A stretch of 64,000 nucleotides of DNA. Origin: Proteus vulgaris (lineage in GTDB: Bacteria > Pseudomonadota > Gammaproteobacteria > Enterobacterales > Enterobacteriaceae). The stretch covers positions 2,269,501 to 2,333,500 of the forward strand of contig LR590468.1 of assembly GCA_901472505.1 (NCBI GenBank), written 5' to 3'. Below, in pieces: positions 20,532 to 30,568 of this stretch. Numbering within the stretch: the stretch's first letter is position 1; every line of letters begins with the position of its first letter. Made by a program: the position numbers and the translations under genes. The notes under the pieces were generated by a model, which was not told the origin of the DNA, made no database searches, and was given only the letters and a program-made list of their open reading frames with translations.

Positions 20532-21512
20532 TTAGGTTAAGAGAGAATGTGCAACGCACAACACCGTAATATAAACAATAAAGCAAACTAATAAGAATAC
20601 CCCTTTTCCTCGATTAAGGCGTTGTTTTCGCCCTAAGGAAAAGACAGAAAACAGTAAACTCGCGACACCAAGAACAGCAAAGCTAAAATAAAATGCGTTG
20701 ATATTAAAGGTGCTTGGCGAGAGTAATGCAGGCATACCTAACACAAAGGTTAGATTGAAAATATTAGCACCTATAATATTTCCTAATGCTAATTCATTCT
20801 CACGCCTTAGAGCAGCCACAATGGTTGTAGCGAGTTCTGGTAGGCTTGTTCCAATAGATAGCAAGGTTAAGCCAACAAAAAAGCCACTAAGATGATACTG
20901 TTGCATTAGAATAAAGACATTATCTAATATCATTTGAGTGGCAACTGGAATAATCAGTAAAGCGATGACAACCCAAAAAAGAGCAACGGAATTACGAGGA
21001 TTTGTCTGTAATTCAAAGCGGGTTAAGGTTTCTAAAGGTAATATATGACGCTCTTGCGTGAGTGTTCCATGCATGGTTTTTATCATGAGGAAAATAGATG
21101 CAAAACCAATAAAAAACAGTAACGTACCTTCTCTAAGTCCGAGGTTTCCACGTGATAAAATAATTCCCACAAGCATGATGACGATAATCATCAATGGAAG
21201 CTCTTTTTTCAGTACCGCAGATTGTATGTTCATGGGATATATCATCGCCCCAATGCCTGCGATAAGAAGAAGATTGGTGAGCGTAGAACCAATTGCTGTA
21301 CCAATAGCAATGTCTGGTAAATTATGGATAGAGGCATCAGTAGAAACAAAAAGCTCGGGTAATGATGTACCAGTGCCTACAATTAAAATACCGATAACGG
21401 CGGGTGGAATTTTTAACGATTGCGCAAAAACGCTCGCACCATAGACTAACCGGTCTGATGCATAAACAAGTAGCATCAATCCAAAAATTAAAAGAGACAA
21501 AGTAATCAACAT
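20532..21512 (-). CDS. yrbG: YrbG, calcium/sodium antiporter family membrane protein
   Basis: A 326-residue CaCA-family inner-membrane transporter with about ten transmembrane segments. The two inverted alpha-repeats are visible as GTGTSLPELFVSTDASI (N-half) and SIGTSLPELATTIVAALR with GNIIGANIFN (C-half), which carry the ion-coordinating acidic residues. E. coli YrbG has no firmly established physiological role. It is the first gene of the yrbG-kdsD-kdsC-lptCAB minus-strand group and diverges from mlaF. Confidence 0.94.
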   Translation of the reverse strand: MLITLSLLIFGLMLLVYASDRLVYGASVFAQSLKIPPAVIGILIVGTGTSLPELFVSTDASIHNLPDIAIGTAIGSTLTNLLLIAGIGAMIYPMNIQSAVLKKELPLMIIVIMLVGIILSRGNLGLREGTLLFFIGFASIFLMIKTMHGTLTQERHILPLETLTRFELQTNPRNSVALFWVVIALLIIPVATQMILDNVFILMQQYHLSGFFVGLTLLSIGTSLPELATTIVAALRRENELALGNIIGANIFNLTFVLGMPALLSPSTFNINAFYFSFAVLGVASLLFSVFSLGRKQRLNRGKGVFLLVCFIVYITVLCVAHSLLT

Positions 21513-21755
21513 GCCATCAGTTTTCCGACAATGAGCAAGTAAAGAAAGAAAAAACCAATAAGACAGGGCTGATAAAAAAACATATTGTCAAAAGGTTTTG
21601 CTAATTCACCGTATTTTGACTAGCCAAGCACGAAAAGTAAAATTAACCGTGCAATAAATTGCTAAATAGTGGTGATTTCTTTGTAACATAACGAATGACC
21701 TGCCAAAATAGCGTAAAAATTTGTTTATGCAGACAGGCTTGAGGATGTTTTATTC
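21513..21755. promoter_or_regulatory. Divergent yrbG/mlaF intergenic region
   Basis: 243 AT-rich bases separate the two divergent operons, so promoters for both should lie here. I could not fix convincing -35/-10 pairs by eye. No coding potential was seen. Confidence 0.4.
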
Positions 21756-22568
21756 ATGAACGCACAATCTGACAATCTTATTGAAGTGCGCAATATGAAC
21801 TTCACTCGTGGTAACAGGAAGATCTTTTCTGAGATTAACCTTGTTGTACCTAGAGGGAAAGTGACGGCAATTATGGGGCCTTCTGGGATTGGTAAAACAA
21901 CCTTGTTACGCCTGATGGGAGGACAAATCCTTCCAGATAGTGGTGAAATTTGGTTTGATGGCGATAATATCCCAGCGCTATCACGTTCTGCGTTGTATCA
22001 CGCAAGAAAGAAAATGAGTATGCTTTTTCAATCAGGGGCTCTTTTCACTGATATGAATGTATTTGAAAATGTGGCCTTTCCGCTAAGAGAGCATACAAAT
22101 TTACCTGAAGCGCTTATACGTACAACAGTGATGATGAAGCTCGAAGCAGTCGGTTTACGTGGTGCAGCAAGTTTAATGCCTTCTGAATTATCAGGCGGTA
22201 TGGCTCGAAGAGCTGCATTAGCGAGAGCGATTGCGCTTGATCCTGAATTAATCATGTTTGATGAACCTTTTGTTGGGCAAGATCCTATCACAATGGGTGT
22301 ACTTGTTAAGTTAATTGATGAGTTAAATCATGCTTTGGGGGTGACGTGTGTTGTGGTTTCCCACGATGTGCCTGAGGTGCTAAGCATTGCTGATTACGCC
22401 TATATTGTTGCAGAACAGAAAGTAATTGCTCAAGGCAGTGCAAAAGAACTCCAGGACAACCCAGATAGGCAAGTCAGGCAGTTTTTAGATGGAATTGCTG
22501 ATGGTCCTGTCCCTTTCCGTTTTCCTGCGGGAGATTATCAGGACGACCTATTAGGACGAGGAAATTAG
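21756..22568 (+). CDS. mlaF: MlaF, ATPase of the Mla phospholipid transporter
   Basis: A 270-residue ABC ATPase of the MlaFEDB inner-membrane complex that keeps phospholipids out of the outer leaflet. It has Walker A GPSGIGKTT, signature ELSGGMARRAALARAIA, Walker B LIMFDEPFVGQDP and an H-loop SHDVPEVL. It is the first gene of mlaFEDCB. mlaE starts 3 bases after its stop. Confidence 0.97.
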   Translation: MNAQSDNLIEVRNMNFTRGNRKIFSEINLVVPRGKVTAIMGPSGIGKTTLLRLMGGQILPDSGEIWFDGDNIPALSRSALYHARKKMSMLFQSGALFTDMNVFENVAFPLREHTNLPEALIRTTVMMKLEAVGLRGAASLMPSELSGGMARRAALARAIALDPELIMFDEPFVGQDPITMGVLVKLIDELNHALGVTCVVVSHDVPEVLSIADYAYIVAEQKVIAQGSAKELQDNPDRQVRQFLDGIADGPVPFRFPAGDYQDDLLGRGN

Positions 22569-22571
22569 TAC

Positions 22572-23351
22572 GTGGTAAATTTATTAGCTCGTATTGGCGC
22601 GAGATCGTTAGCAATTTTTGCGACATTCGGTAGAGCAGGCATTATGCTCTTTCGAGCATTAGTCGGCAAACCAGAATTCCGTAAACAGTGGCCTCTTTTG
22701 ATGAAGCAACTGTATAACGTTGGCGTTCAATCCTTATTAATTATCATGGTGTCTGGTCTATTTATTGGCATGGTGTTGGGATTACAAGGTTATCTTGTTT
22801 TAACAACCTTTAGTGCTGAAGCGAGCCTTGGCATGATGGTGGCTCTCTCATTGTTACGAGAATTGGGCCCTGTGGTAACAGCATTATTATTTGCAGGTAG
22901 AGCAGGTTCTGCATTAACAGCGGAAATCGGTTTAATGAAAGCCACAGAACAAATTTCCAGTTTAGAAATGATGGCAGTCGATCCTTTACGGCGCGTAGTT
23001 GCCCCCCGTTTTTGGGCCGGTTTAATTAGTATGCCATTACTTTCACTTATTTTTGTTGCCATCGGTATTTGGGGTGGTGCCATTGTTGGTGTGGATTGGA
23101 AAGGGATCGATGAAGGCTTTTTCTGGGCATCTATGCAAGGTGCCGTTGAATGGCGATTAGATTTAGTGAATTGCTTTATTAAGAGTGTCGTTTTTGCCAT
23201 TACCGTCACTTGGATAGCGCTCTTTAACGGGTATGACGCAATCCCAACATCAGAAGGGATTAGCAGAGCAACAACACGTACTGTTGTTCATTCATCGTTA
23301 GCCGTATTGGGTTTAGATTTTGTGCTAACAGCACTGATGTTTGGGAACTAA
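22572..23351 (+). CDS. mlaE: MlaE, permease of the Mla phospholipid transporter
   Basis: A 259-residue MlaE-family permease with about five to six hydrophobic segments. Family motifs include [18 protein letters not shown] and [18 protein letters not shown]. It starts with GTG at 22572, 3 bases after mlaF. It pairs as a dimer with MlaF ATPase, MlaD and MlaB. Confidence 0.96.
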   Translation: MVNLLARIGARSLAIFATFGRAGIMLFRALVGKPEFRKQWPLLMKQLYNVGVQSLLIIMVSGLFIGMVLGLQGYLVLTTFSAEASLGMMVALSLLRELGPVVTALLFAGRAGSALTAEIGLMKATEQISSLEMMAVDPLRRVVAPRFWAGLISMPLLSLIFVAIGIWGGAIVGVDWKGIDEGFFWASMQGAVEWRLDLVNCFIKSVVFAITVTWIALFNGYDAIPTSEGISRATTRTVVHSSLAVLGLDFVLTALMFGN

Positions 23352-23354
23352 GTC

Positions 23355-23891
23355 ATGCAAAGTAAAAAAATTGAAGTTTGGGTTGGTCTATTTGTTCTGA
23401 TTTCGTTAGCTGCCGTGATTTTCTTATGCCTGAAAGTGGCAGATATTAAAGAAATGGGCAATCAACCAACTTATCGTATTTATGCTAGTTTCGGTAATAT
23501 TGGTGGATTAAAAGAGCGTTCCCCGATTAAGATTGGTGGTGTGGTGATTGGTCGCGTTGCTTCTATTACCTTAAAAGAAGAAGAGGAAGGAAATTATCGT
23601 CCTGAAGTTGCGCTCGATATTTTGAAAATTTATGACCATATTCCAGAAAGCAGTTCCTTGTCTATCCGTACATCAGGCTTATTAGGCGAGCAGTTCCTCG
23701 CATTGAATTTAGGATTCTATGATGAAGAGTTAGGTTCTACGCTGTTAAAAGAGGGCGGAAGGATCACAAACACGAATTCAGCTATGGTGTTAGAGGATCT
23801 TATCGGTCAATTCCTTTATAAAACAGGGGATGGTGATGGTTCAGCAAAATCTGAATCTGAACCTACGGAAGAACATCCAGTATTACCTTAA
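23355..23891 (+). CDS. mlaD: MlaD, MCE-domain substrate-binding protein
   Basis: A 178-residue protein with one N-terminal transmembrane helix (about residues 7-26) and a periplasmic MCE domain (about 38-118; YASFGNIGGLKERSPIKIGGVVIG). MlaD forms a hexameric ring that receives phospholipid from MlaC. The C-terminus is acidic and low-complexity. It starts 3 bases after mlaE. Confidence 0.96.
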   Translation: MQSKKIEVWVGLFVLISLAAVIFLCLKVADIKEMGNQPTYRIYASFGNIGGLKERSPIKIGGVVIGRVASITLKEEEEGNYRPEVALDILKIYDHIPESSSLSIRTSGLLGEQFLALNLGFYDEELGSTLLKEGGRITNTNSAMVLEDLIGQFLYKTGDGDGSAKSESEPTEEHPVLP

Positions 23892-23975
23892 TCATTAATT
23901 CTTATAGGATGTATTCATATATTTAATTAGGTAATTCATCCTATTATTAAAACCCTATTGAGGAGAAGCGAAAGT

Positions 23976-24605
23976 ATGTTTAAACGCTTATTAATGGTCG
24001 CACTGTTAGTCATCACACCTTTTGCGATGGCTGTAGATAAAACCAATCCATACACACTGATGGAAGATGCTGCACAAAAAACGTTTACTAAATTAAAAAA
24101 TGAACAGCCTGAAATTCGTAAAAATCCTGAAGTTTTACGTCAAATTGTTCAACAAGAATTGTTGCCTTATGTACAAATTAAATATGCAGGTGCATTAGTC
24201 TTAGGCCCTCATTACCGTACTGCAACACCTGCTCAACGCGATGCGTATTTTACGGCATTTGAAGCGTATCTTGCTCAAGTGTATGGTCAAGCATTAGCAA
24301 TGTATGAAGGGCAAGAATACCGTATTGAACCGGCAAAACCGTTCGCAGATAAAACAAACCTCACCATTCGCGTTACCATTATTGATAAAAATGGTCGTCC
24401 ACCTGTTCGCCTTGACTTCCAATGGCGTAAAAATAGTAAAACAGGTGAATGGCAAGCTTATGACATGATTGCAGAAGGCGTTAGCATGATCACGACAAAA
24501 CAAAATGAGTGGTCAGATATTTTAAATTCTAAAGGTGTTGATGGTTTAACAAAACAGTTAGAAATCAGTGCAAAAACACCAATCACACTGGATGAGAAAA
24601 AATAG
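23976..24605 (+). CDS. mlaC: MlaC, periplasmic phospholipid carrier
   Basis: A 209-residue soluble lipid shuttle between MlaA-OmpC/F in the outer membrane and MlaFEDB. Signal peptide [19 protein letters not shown] is followed by the mature region with [18 protein letters not shown] and [24 protein letters not shown]. The ATG at 23976 is chosen because AGGAGA at 23961-23966 is well spaced and the family signal peptide begins there; the frame is also open from 23958. Confidence 0.96.
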   Translation: MFKRLLMVALLVITPFAMAVDKTNPYTLMEDAAQKTFTKLKNEQPEIRKNPEVLRQIVQQELLPYVQIKYAGALVLGPHYRTATPAQRDAYFTAFEAYLAQVYGQALAMYEGQEYRIEPAKPFADKTNLTIRVTIIDKNGRPPVRLDFQWRKNSKTGEWQAYDMIAEGVSMITTKQNEWSDILNSKGVDGLTKQLEISAKTPITLDEKK

Positions 24606-24606
24606 G

Positions 24607-24900
24607 ATGTCATCCCCGTTAAATTTGGAAAAAAAGGACGATATCCTTTTTTTCCAAGGAACGTTAGATCGCGAAACGTTATTACCTGCTTGGCAACAAC
24701 GTAAAGCATTATTAGCCGATATCAATATTATTGATATTTCGGCATTGAGTCATATTGATTCAACAGGATTGGCTCTTTTTGTTCACCTAAAAGCTGAGAT
24801 GGAAGCACAACATCGTCAATTTATTATTCAAGGGGTGAGTGAGCGTTTTCAAACGCTGATCACTCTCTATGATCTTGATGAAATTATGAATATTGCCTAA
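24607..24900 (+). CDS. mlaB: MlaB, STAS-domain subunit of the Mla transporter
   Basis: A 97-residue single STAS domain that binds MlaF and is needed for assembly and activity of the complex. IIDISALSHIDSTGLALFVHL matches the family core. The start ATG lies 1 base after the mlaC stop, indicating translational coupling. An in-frame extension into mlaC is not supported by family length. A terminator follows. Confidence 0.93.
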   Translation: MSSPLNLEKKDDILFFQGTLDRETLLPAWQQRKALLADINIIDISALSHIDSTGLALFVHLKAEMEAQHRQFIIQGVSERFQTLITLYDLDEIMNIA

Positions 24901-24926
24901 GACTGGTTTTAAGTAAAAGTAATTAA

Positions 24927-24966
24927 AAAGCCCCCTTCGTGATACTTTTATCATTAAGGGGGTTTT
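24927..24966 (+). terminator. Intrinsic terminator after mlaB
   Basis: CCCCCTT (24931-24937) pairs with AAGGGGG (24956-24962), with a small inner GATA/TATC stem, followed by TTTT. It ends mlaFEDCB. Confidence 0.85.
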
Positions 24967-25041
24967 GATGGTTTAAGAGTAGGGCGGATTCCATTAGGAT
25001 AGACGACTGATTATTATTTTTAACATTGAGATTGAGCAATT

Positions 25042-25294
25042 ATGGATACAAATGAAATCAAACAAGTATTAATGGACAGCCTGTCTTTAGATGAAGTCAT
25101 CGTTAACGGTGATGGCAGTCATTTTCAAGTTGTCGTTGTTGGCGCCATGTTTGAGGAATGAGCAGAGTAAAACAACAACAAACCATTTATGCCCTTTGAT
25201 GGAATATATTGCAGATAACCGTATTCACGCTTTGTCTATTAAAGCCTACACACCTGAAGAGTGGAAGAGGGATCGTAAACTTAACGGGCTTTGA
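25042..25294 (+). pseudogene. ibaG: IbaG, BolA-family protein (two single-base frameshifts in this sequence)
   Basis: IbaG (YrbA) is a BolA-like partner of monothiol glutaredoxins in iron-sulfur handling and acid resistance. The first frame from ATG 25042 reads [19 protein letters not shown] to VVVGAMFEE and stops at 25159. A middle frame from about 25158 gives [13 protein letters not shown] third frame gives [24 protein letters not shown] to the stop at 25292-25294. Joined, they reproduce E. coli IbaG along its whole length, giving 84 residues if one base is missing near 25157 and one C near 25193. Two deletions in 40 bases point to sequence error. The gene lies directly upstream of murA, as usual. 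Confidence 0.88.
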
Positions 25295-25302
25295 TTCAGT
25301 AG

Positions 25303-26606
<1,304 letters not shown>

Positions 26607-26637
26607 TTTATTTTAGTTAGCCCTTTTTAGTTATTTT

Positions 26638-26670
26638 AAACCATAGTGCTTTTGGGCGCTATGGTTTTTT
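26638..26670 (+). terminator. Intrinsic terminator after murA
   Basis: AAACCATAGTGC (26638-26649) pairs with GCGCTATGGTTT (26656-26667, one G-T pair), followed by T residues to 26670. It separates the conserved mla-murA block from the accessory genes that begin immediately downstream on the other strand. Confidence 0.92.
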
Positions 26671-26685
26671 ATTAGTTTAAATTAA

Positions 26686-27989
26686 TTATAGGTTTTTAAC
26701 TAAATTAACAGCATCGTTATTACTAATATTCTCACGAACATAATTTTTTATCATAACTCTATTTGATACAATAAGAGACGGCCATTTATTTTCCCATGCA
26801 CGATAAGCATGCCAAGAATATCCTATGGAATAATCTTTAGCCATGTGATCCATTGAATGAGATACCGCTTTAAGATATATATCTTCTAATGGAGTACTTT
26901 TATTTCAATGATAGTTGCAAGATAGATTAGCCAATTTGCTAAATGAACATATTGTTCCCAAGCACTATTTTCACTCGTTAGTTTTATTTTTTCCTGTATT
27001 ATTTTCTCTATCATGTTCATGGTTTTTTTATCTGTCACTTTAGCACCAAAGGCAGCTAATGATATTATTATTTCATAAAAACTATTTTCTACTCTTAAGA
27101 ATTTCTCAGAGAAGCTATGATTTCCATGTAATACTTTCTTTATATTTTTTATTGAACTTTCAACAGTTTTTTCTACTTCTATTATTTTTGAATTTAAATT
27201 TTCAAAAAAATCATGAATATTTAAATCATCAATAACTCTAATACCATAGCAATGAAAATAGTATTCTTTTAAGTAGGGTTCTATTTTCTTTCTAGATACT
27301 AAAAACATGGAAGAACCAATAACATTTTCTCGTGAGAAATTTTTGTACTCATTAATAATTGCTTTTAGGTTAGTATCTCCAAGAGAATAGCCTAATATAA
27401 CAATTGTATTTTCATAAATCATAGAGCTTATTTTTTTAGAAAAATAAGAGTTGTAGTTTATAAATTTAAAATAATCATCAGAAGTAACAACCATATTACT
27501 CGGTGAATCAATAGAACCATGTACGTGATAAATTTTTATTTTTGAAGACGATTTTGGAATTGGTAATCCAGGAGCAAGGGATTGGCAATGATCAATTGAA
27601 AGCATATTTTCAATCAATTTATCATAGTTTGTTGTTATTATTCTCAGAGAATTATTTTCCAAGAATTCTTCTATAGGTTCGTTATTTTTAGATAATTTGA
27701 TATCTTTTATAATTTCTGCAATTTTCTCATGTAAATTTTTATCTCTTTTTTGATATTCAATATAAATAACTTGAGCCGCTTCCTCTAAACTTAATGGATT
27801 TTTACCATTATCAGGGAATAAAGATTGTTTTATCTTTTCTAAACCACTCAATTCATCACAGACTTTCTCAAGTAATTCTTGCCAACTAGGTACTTTATTT
27901 TTTGTTAATGCCTTTGAAAATCCAGTACCTGTAAACAAACATAGTCGATTAGTCACTGCTGAATAGGCTATTTCATATATTTCATTCAT
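26686..27989 (-). pseudogene. SIR2-like protein, putative NAD-processing defence effector (one-base frameshift near C-terminus)
   Basis: The product carries a SIR2_2-type domain: glycine-rich FTGTGFS (residues 19-25), TTNYD (119-123), YHVHGS with candidate catalytic H157 (154-159) and GYSLGD (200-205). Such domains in bacterial defence proteins bind or degrade NAD+. An alpha-helical region of unknown type follows (about 240-434). The uninterrupted frame stops at 26886 after 367 codons, but a further 63 or so codons stay open in the next frame to TAA at 26686-26688, including a Trp-rich HAYRAWENKWPS. One missing A in the AAAA at 26898-26901 would join them into 434 residues. It overlaps the upstream partner by 8 bases, is very AT-rich, and sits between murA and degS. 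A defence role is inferred. Confidence 0.8.
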
Positions 27990-28893
27990 TTTTCTTGCCC
28001 CATTTTTTGTAATATAGGTAAGTTAAATCATCTAACTTGAAATTAATAAAATCACTACTATTCATTTTTACTGGTGGTAATTCACTGAATATAAATAAGT
28101 AGAGGGGTTGTGCTGGTTTAGAAAAAGCGATCTTATCTAGTTCTTGTCGAGATGTTCTCTTATATTCCGAACTATCGACAAGTCTCTCAGTAATAAAAAA
28201 TGTTGGCTTACATTTTAAATTACCTGCTCGCATTTCATTATTAAAACGAACAAGGTAATAATTATCTATCCGTTTAATCCATGCCTTACCGAAGTACACT
28301 CGAGGCTCATCGACATACTCACTGAGATCTTTTTTATCATTAACATGAATGAAGAAGTCTCTTAAATGAATTTTTCCTTCAGCAGTATTTAGAAAGAAAT
28401 TTTCTTTATTAATGAAAGCCTTAACTAGTCCAGATAAACGCTTTCTTGCATGGCGTGTTTTATTTATATTTTCTTCATCAACATCCTTTCTTTTTAAGCG
28501 TTTTTTTATACTATTCTCTTCTTCTGTGACAGGTATATCATGAATTTTAGTTTTATAAGGAGATGAGAGATCAAGTTCAACAGTATCATCTAGAATAAAA
28601 GGGAGTGCTTCAGGATCTTCATGTGTTTTCTTTATTTTACGAAATTCACTTTCTTCACTAATTCCTATTTTGCAGGCATCACTGTGTTCAGAAACAAATT
28701 TAAAATAAGGGATCCTTTTTCGTAATCGACTAGGTTTATCAAGATTGGCACATGTTACTTGGGCGTGACAATCAGGTTCAGTACATTCAAAAAGATGTTT
28801 TGATGTTATTCTGTTTTCTGAGAATAATTTATCGGCTTCTTCTGCTGTGATATCTCTATTTAATTCAAGACTTTTAGCTAATTCTATTTTCAT
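27982..28893 (-). CDS. Uncharacterised SIR2-partner protein with candidate N-terminal zinc site
   Basis: I do not recognise a named family for the whole 303-residue protein. The N-terminus has C37, C42 and C48 in FECTEPDCHAQVTC, followed by H70 and C74 in EHSDACKIG. This spacing recalls the zinc-ribbon-like N-terminal domains of CoiA-type nuclease proteins (C-x-x-C ... H-F-x-H ... C), but the match is partial. A lysine/arginine-rich linker (about residues 125-155, SIKKRLKRKDVDEE) leads to a C-terminal beta-rich half containing LRDFFIHVNDKKDL and EPRVYFGKAWIKRIDNYYLVRF. It is the first gene of a two-gene operon; its TGA overlaps the SIR2 start. It may be a sensor, adaptor or nucleic-acid-binding subunit for the SIR2 effector. 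That is inference only. Confidence 0.72.
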   Translation of the reverse strand: MKIELAKSLELNRDITAEEADKLFSENRITSKHLFECTEPDCHAQVTCANLDKPSRLRKRIPYFKFVSEHSDACKIGISEESEFRKIKKTHEDPEALPFILDDTVELDLSSPYKTKIHDIPVTEEENSIKKRLKRKDVDEENINKTRHARKRLSGLVKAFINKENFFLNTAEGKIHLRDFFIHVNDKKDLSEYVDEPRVYFGKAWIKRIDNYYLVRFNNEMRAGNLKCKPTFFITERLVDSSEYKRTSRQELDKIAFSKPAQPLYLFIFSELPPVKMNSSDFINFKLDDLTYLYYKKWGKKNE

Positions 28894-29194
28894 TGAATGC
28901 CTCTTTTATACTTTCTTAAATAATACATATCACAGGGTTTCTAAAATTTCTTCTGGGGAGTTTAGATTTGTGCTCTATGTGATAATAAATAACTATTTAG
29001 GACTATTAACCTATAAGATAGACAAGAGAAATATAATAATTATCTATTATTTCTTTCATTATAATGTGACGTGTTTATTATTTTTAATGGTAGCAATCAG
29101 ATGATTCATAAGGTATTTCTTTCGTAGCAAGATACAGTAAGAAAAATAAACTTGTGCTGGATAAATCCCTATGAGCTAAAAGAAAGGAACAAGT
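28894..29194. promoter_or_regulatory. Divergent AT-rich region between SIR2 operon and DUF2157-like gene
   Basis: About 300 very AT-rich bases between two divergent transcripts. They must contain the promoters for both, but no specific -35/-10 pair or operator can be defended. An open frame at 28847-29104 overlaps the partner gene and has no supporting features. Confidence 0.4.
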
Positions 29195-30256
29195 ATGCAA
29201 GTAACAAGGAAACAAGAGCGTCTTATTCGCCAAGCATTGAATGAGTGGCAACAATCTGGTGAGATTTCAGAACAAGCACATCGACAGCTCGAAAGTACAT
29301 TACAATGTATCCCATTTGATTGGAAAAGAGTGAGCCGTTACGCGTTTTGGATAGCAATTGTGTGCTTGATGATTGCTGTTGGCAGTGTCTTTAGTGATAG
29401 TGCATTAGTTTATTATCTTATTGAGCTTTTTAGTATTTCTGAAATTATGAGAGTCATATCGCCAGCGCTTATTGCTTCAGTACTCTATTTTTGGGGATTT
29501 AAGCGCCAACGTAAAGAAACACAATGGCATTACAGTACTGAATTTATTCTTTTTTTAGGTGTGATGTTTACTGCTATTTTTCTTTGGCAACTTGGTGAAT
29601 TACTGGATACAGGAAGTGGCCACATTGCACCTCTTTTCTTAATAGGTTGTGTGATTTATGGTGTGATTGGTTTTATAAGCCGTTCATCGTTGGTGTGGTT
29701 ATTTTTCTTATTGATGTTAGGGAATTGGTTTGGCGCTGAAACGGGGTATATGTCAGGATGGGGCGCTTATTGGTTAGGGATGAACTATCCTATCCGCTTT
29801 GTCTTTTTTGGTGCTGTATTACTAGCAGGATGCTATTTTCTGCAAAATGTATTGGTGTATCGTCGCTTGTTTACGATGACAAAAATAATGGGACTTACTT
29901 ATCTCTTTATTGCGTTATGGATAATGTCTATTTTCGGCAATTACGATCCTGATACTTGGTATCGTACTTCAAGTGTGAATTTGTTACCTTGGGCACTGTT
30001 ATTTGGTGTTGTTTCCGTTATTTGTATCTATATCAGTCTTAAAACCGATGATGGCATGTTAAGAGGTTTTGGCCTGACATTCCTTGGTATTAACCTTTAT
30101 ACACGTTTTTTTGAATATTTCTGGGATAGCTTACACAGTGCGATTTTCTTCTTTATTTTAGCTATTTCACTGATTTTAATTGGACGAAAAGCTGAAAAAA
30201 TTTGGCATACTGTTGAAAATAATTTGCTCACGAGCAAATCGAATAAAAGCGAATAA
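29195..30256 (+). CDS. DUF2157-like integral membrane protein
   Basis: A 353-residue protein with a soluble N-terminal helix region of about 45 residues (KQERLIRQALNEWQQSGEIS, typical of the DUF2157 start, where a short helical head precedes the membrane part). About nine to ten hydrophobic segments follow (from about residue 47 to 335) and a short basic tail. Function of the family is unknown. The ATG at 29195 follows AAAGGAAC. It lies between the SIR2 operon and a CPCC-type small gene and is probably co-transcribed with the latter (about 37 bases between them). Confidence 0.75.
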   Translation: MQVTRKQERLIRQALNEWQQSGEISEQAHRQLESTLQCIPFDWKRVSRYAFWIAIVCLMIAVGSVFSDSALVYYLIELFSISEIMRVISPALIASVLYFWGFKRQRKETQWHYSTEFILFLGVMFTAIFLWQLGELLDTGSGHIAPLFLIGCVIYGVIGFISRSSLVWLFFLLMLGNWFGAETGYMSGWGAYWLGMNYPIRFVFFGAVLLAGCYFLQNVLVYRRLFTMTKIMGLTYLFIALWIMSIFGNYDPDTWYRTSSVNLLPWALLFGVVSVICIYISLKTDDGMLRGFGLTFLGINLYTRFFEYFWDSLHSAIFFFILAISLILIGRKAEKIWHTVENNLLTSKSNKSE

Positions 30257-30293
30257 AACGTCGCTTTATTTGTTGTTGCTATAGGAGATTACT

Positions 30294-30542
30294 TTGATAG
30301 AGAAACGCAGTTGTCACCTTCCACTCGAAGTGAGTTGTGTTGCTTGTCATTATTTTGTCTTTAAAGATAAAGATGAGGCATTTTTTGAGATCTGCCCAGT
30401 TTGTGGTTGGCAAAATGATGGTACTAAAGAAGGAGAATATAGCGGTTGTAATCACAGCACGTTAGATGATTATCGTAAGACAGAAAGCTTTCAAGAAAGT
30501 TGCTTACAAAGTGCGACGTTTTATATGAAATCTCCCTATTAG
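30294..30542 (+). CDS. Small CPCC-type cysteine-rich protein
   Basis: An 82-residue protein matching the cysteine-rich CPCC family: a first CxxC pair in SCVACHYFVF and a second in FEICPVCGWQNDG, followed by the family-type GCNHSTLDDYRKTESFQ. The two pairs probably bind one zinc ion. The start is TTG at 30294 with AGGAG at about 30283-30287; no ATG is available nearby. Such genes occur as accessory or immunity-like small proteins, but function is unknown. A stem-loop overlaps its 3' end. Confidence 0.78.
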   Translation: MIEKRSCHLPLEVSCVACHYFVFKDKDEAFFEICPVCGWQNDGTKEGEYSGCNHSTLDDYRKTESFQESCLQSATFYMKSPY

Positions 30543-30559
30543 CGGGTTATAGGGAGATT
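30529..30559. terminator. Stem-loop between convergent CPCC gene and degS
   Basis: AATCTCCCTAT (30529-30539) pairs perfectly with ATAGGGAGATT (30549-30559). It overlaps the last codons of the CPCC gene and lies 10 bases before the degS stop. There is no T-tract, so it may be a mixed-strand transcript end. Confidence 0.55.
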
Positions 30560-30568
30560 ATGTGTGAG

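Noticed and set aside
26686..28893. Thoeris (ThsA/ThsB) or DSR assignment of the SIR2 operon
   Set aside because: The neighbour has no TIR-domain motif, and the SIR2 protein lacks a SLOG-like C-terminus or the great length of DSR proteins that I could recognise. A known-system label would be a guess.
28847..29104. 85-codon frame divergent to the SIR2 partner
   Set aside because: Overlaps the 5' end of the partner gene, is dominated by Ile/Tyr/Phe/Leu from AT-rich sequence, and has no ribosome site.
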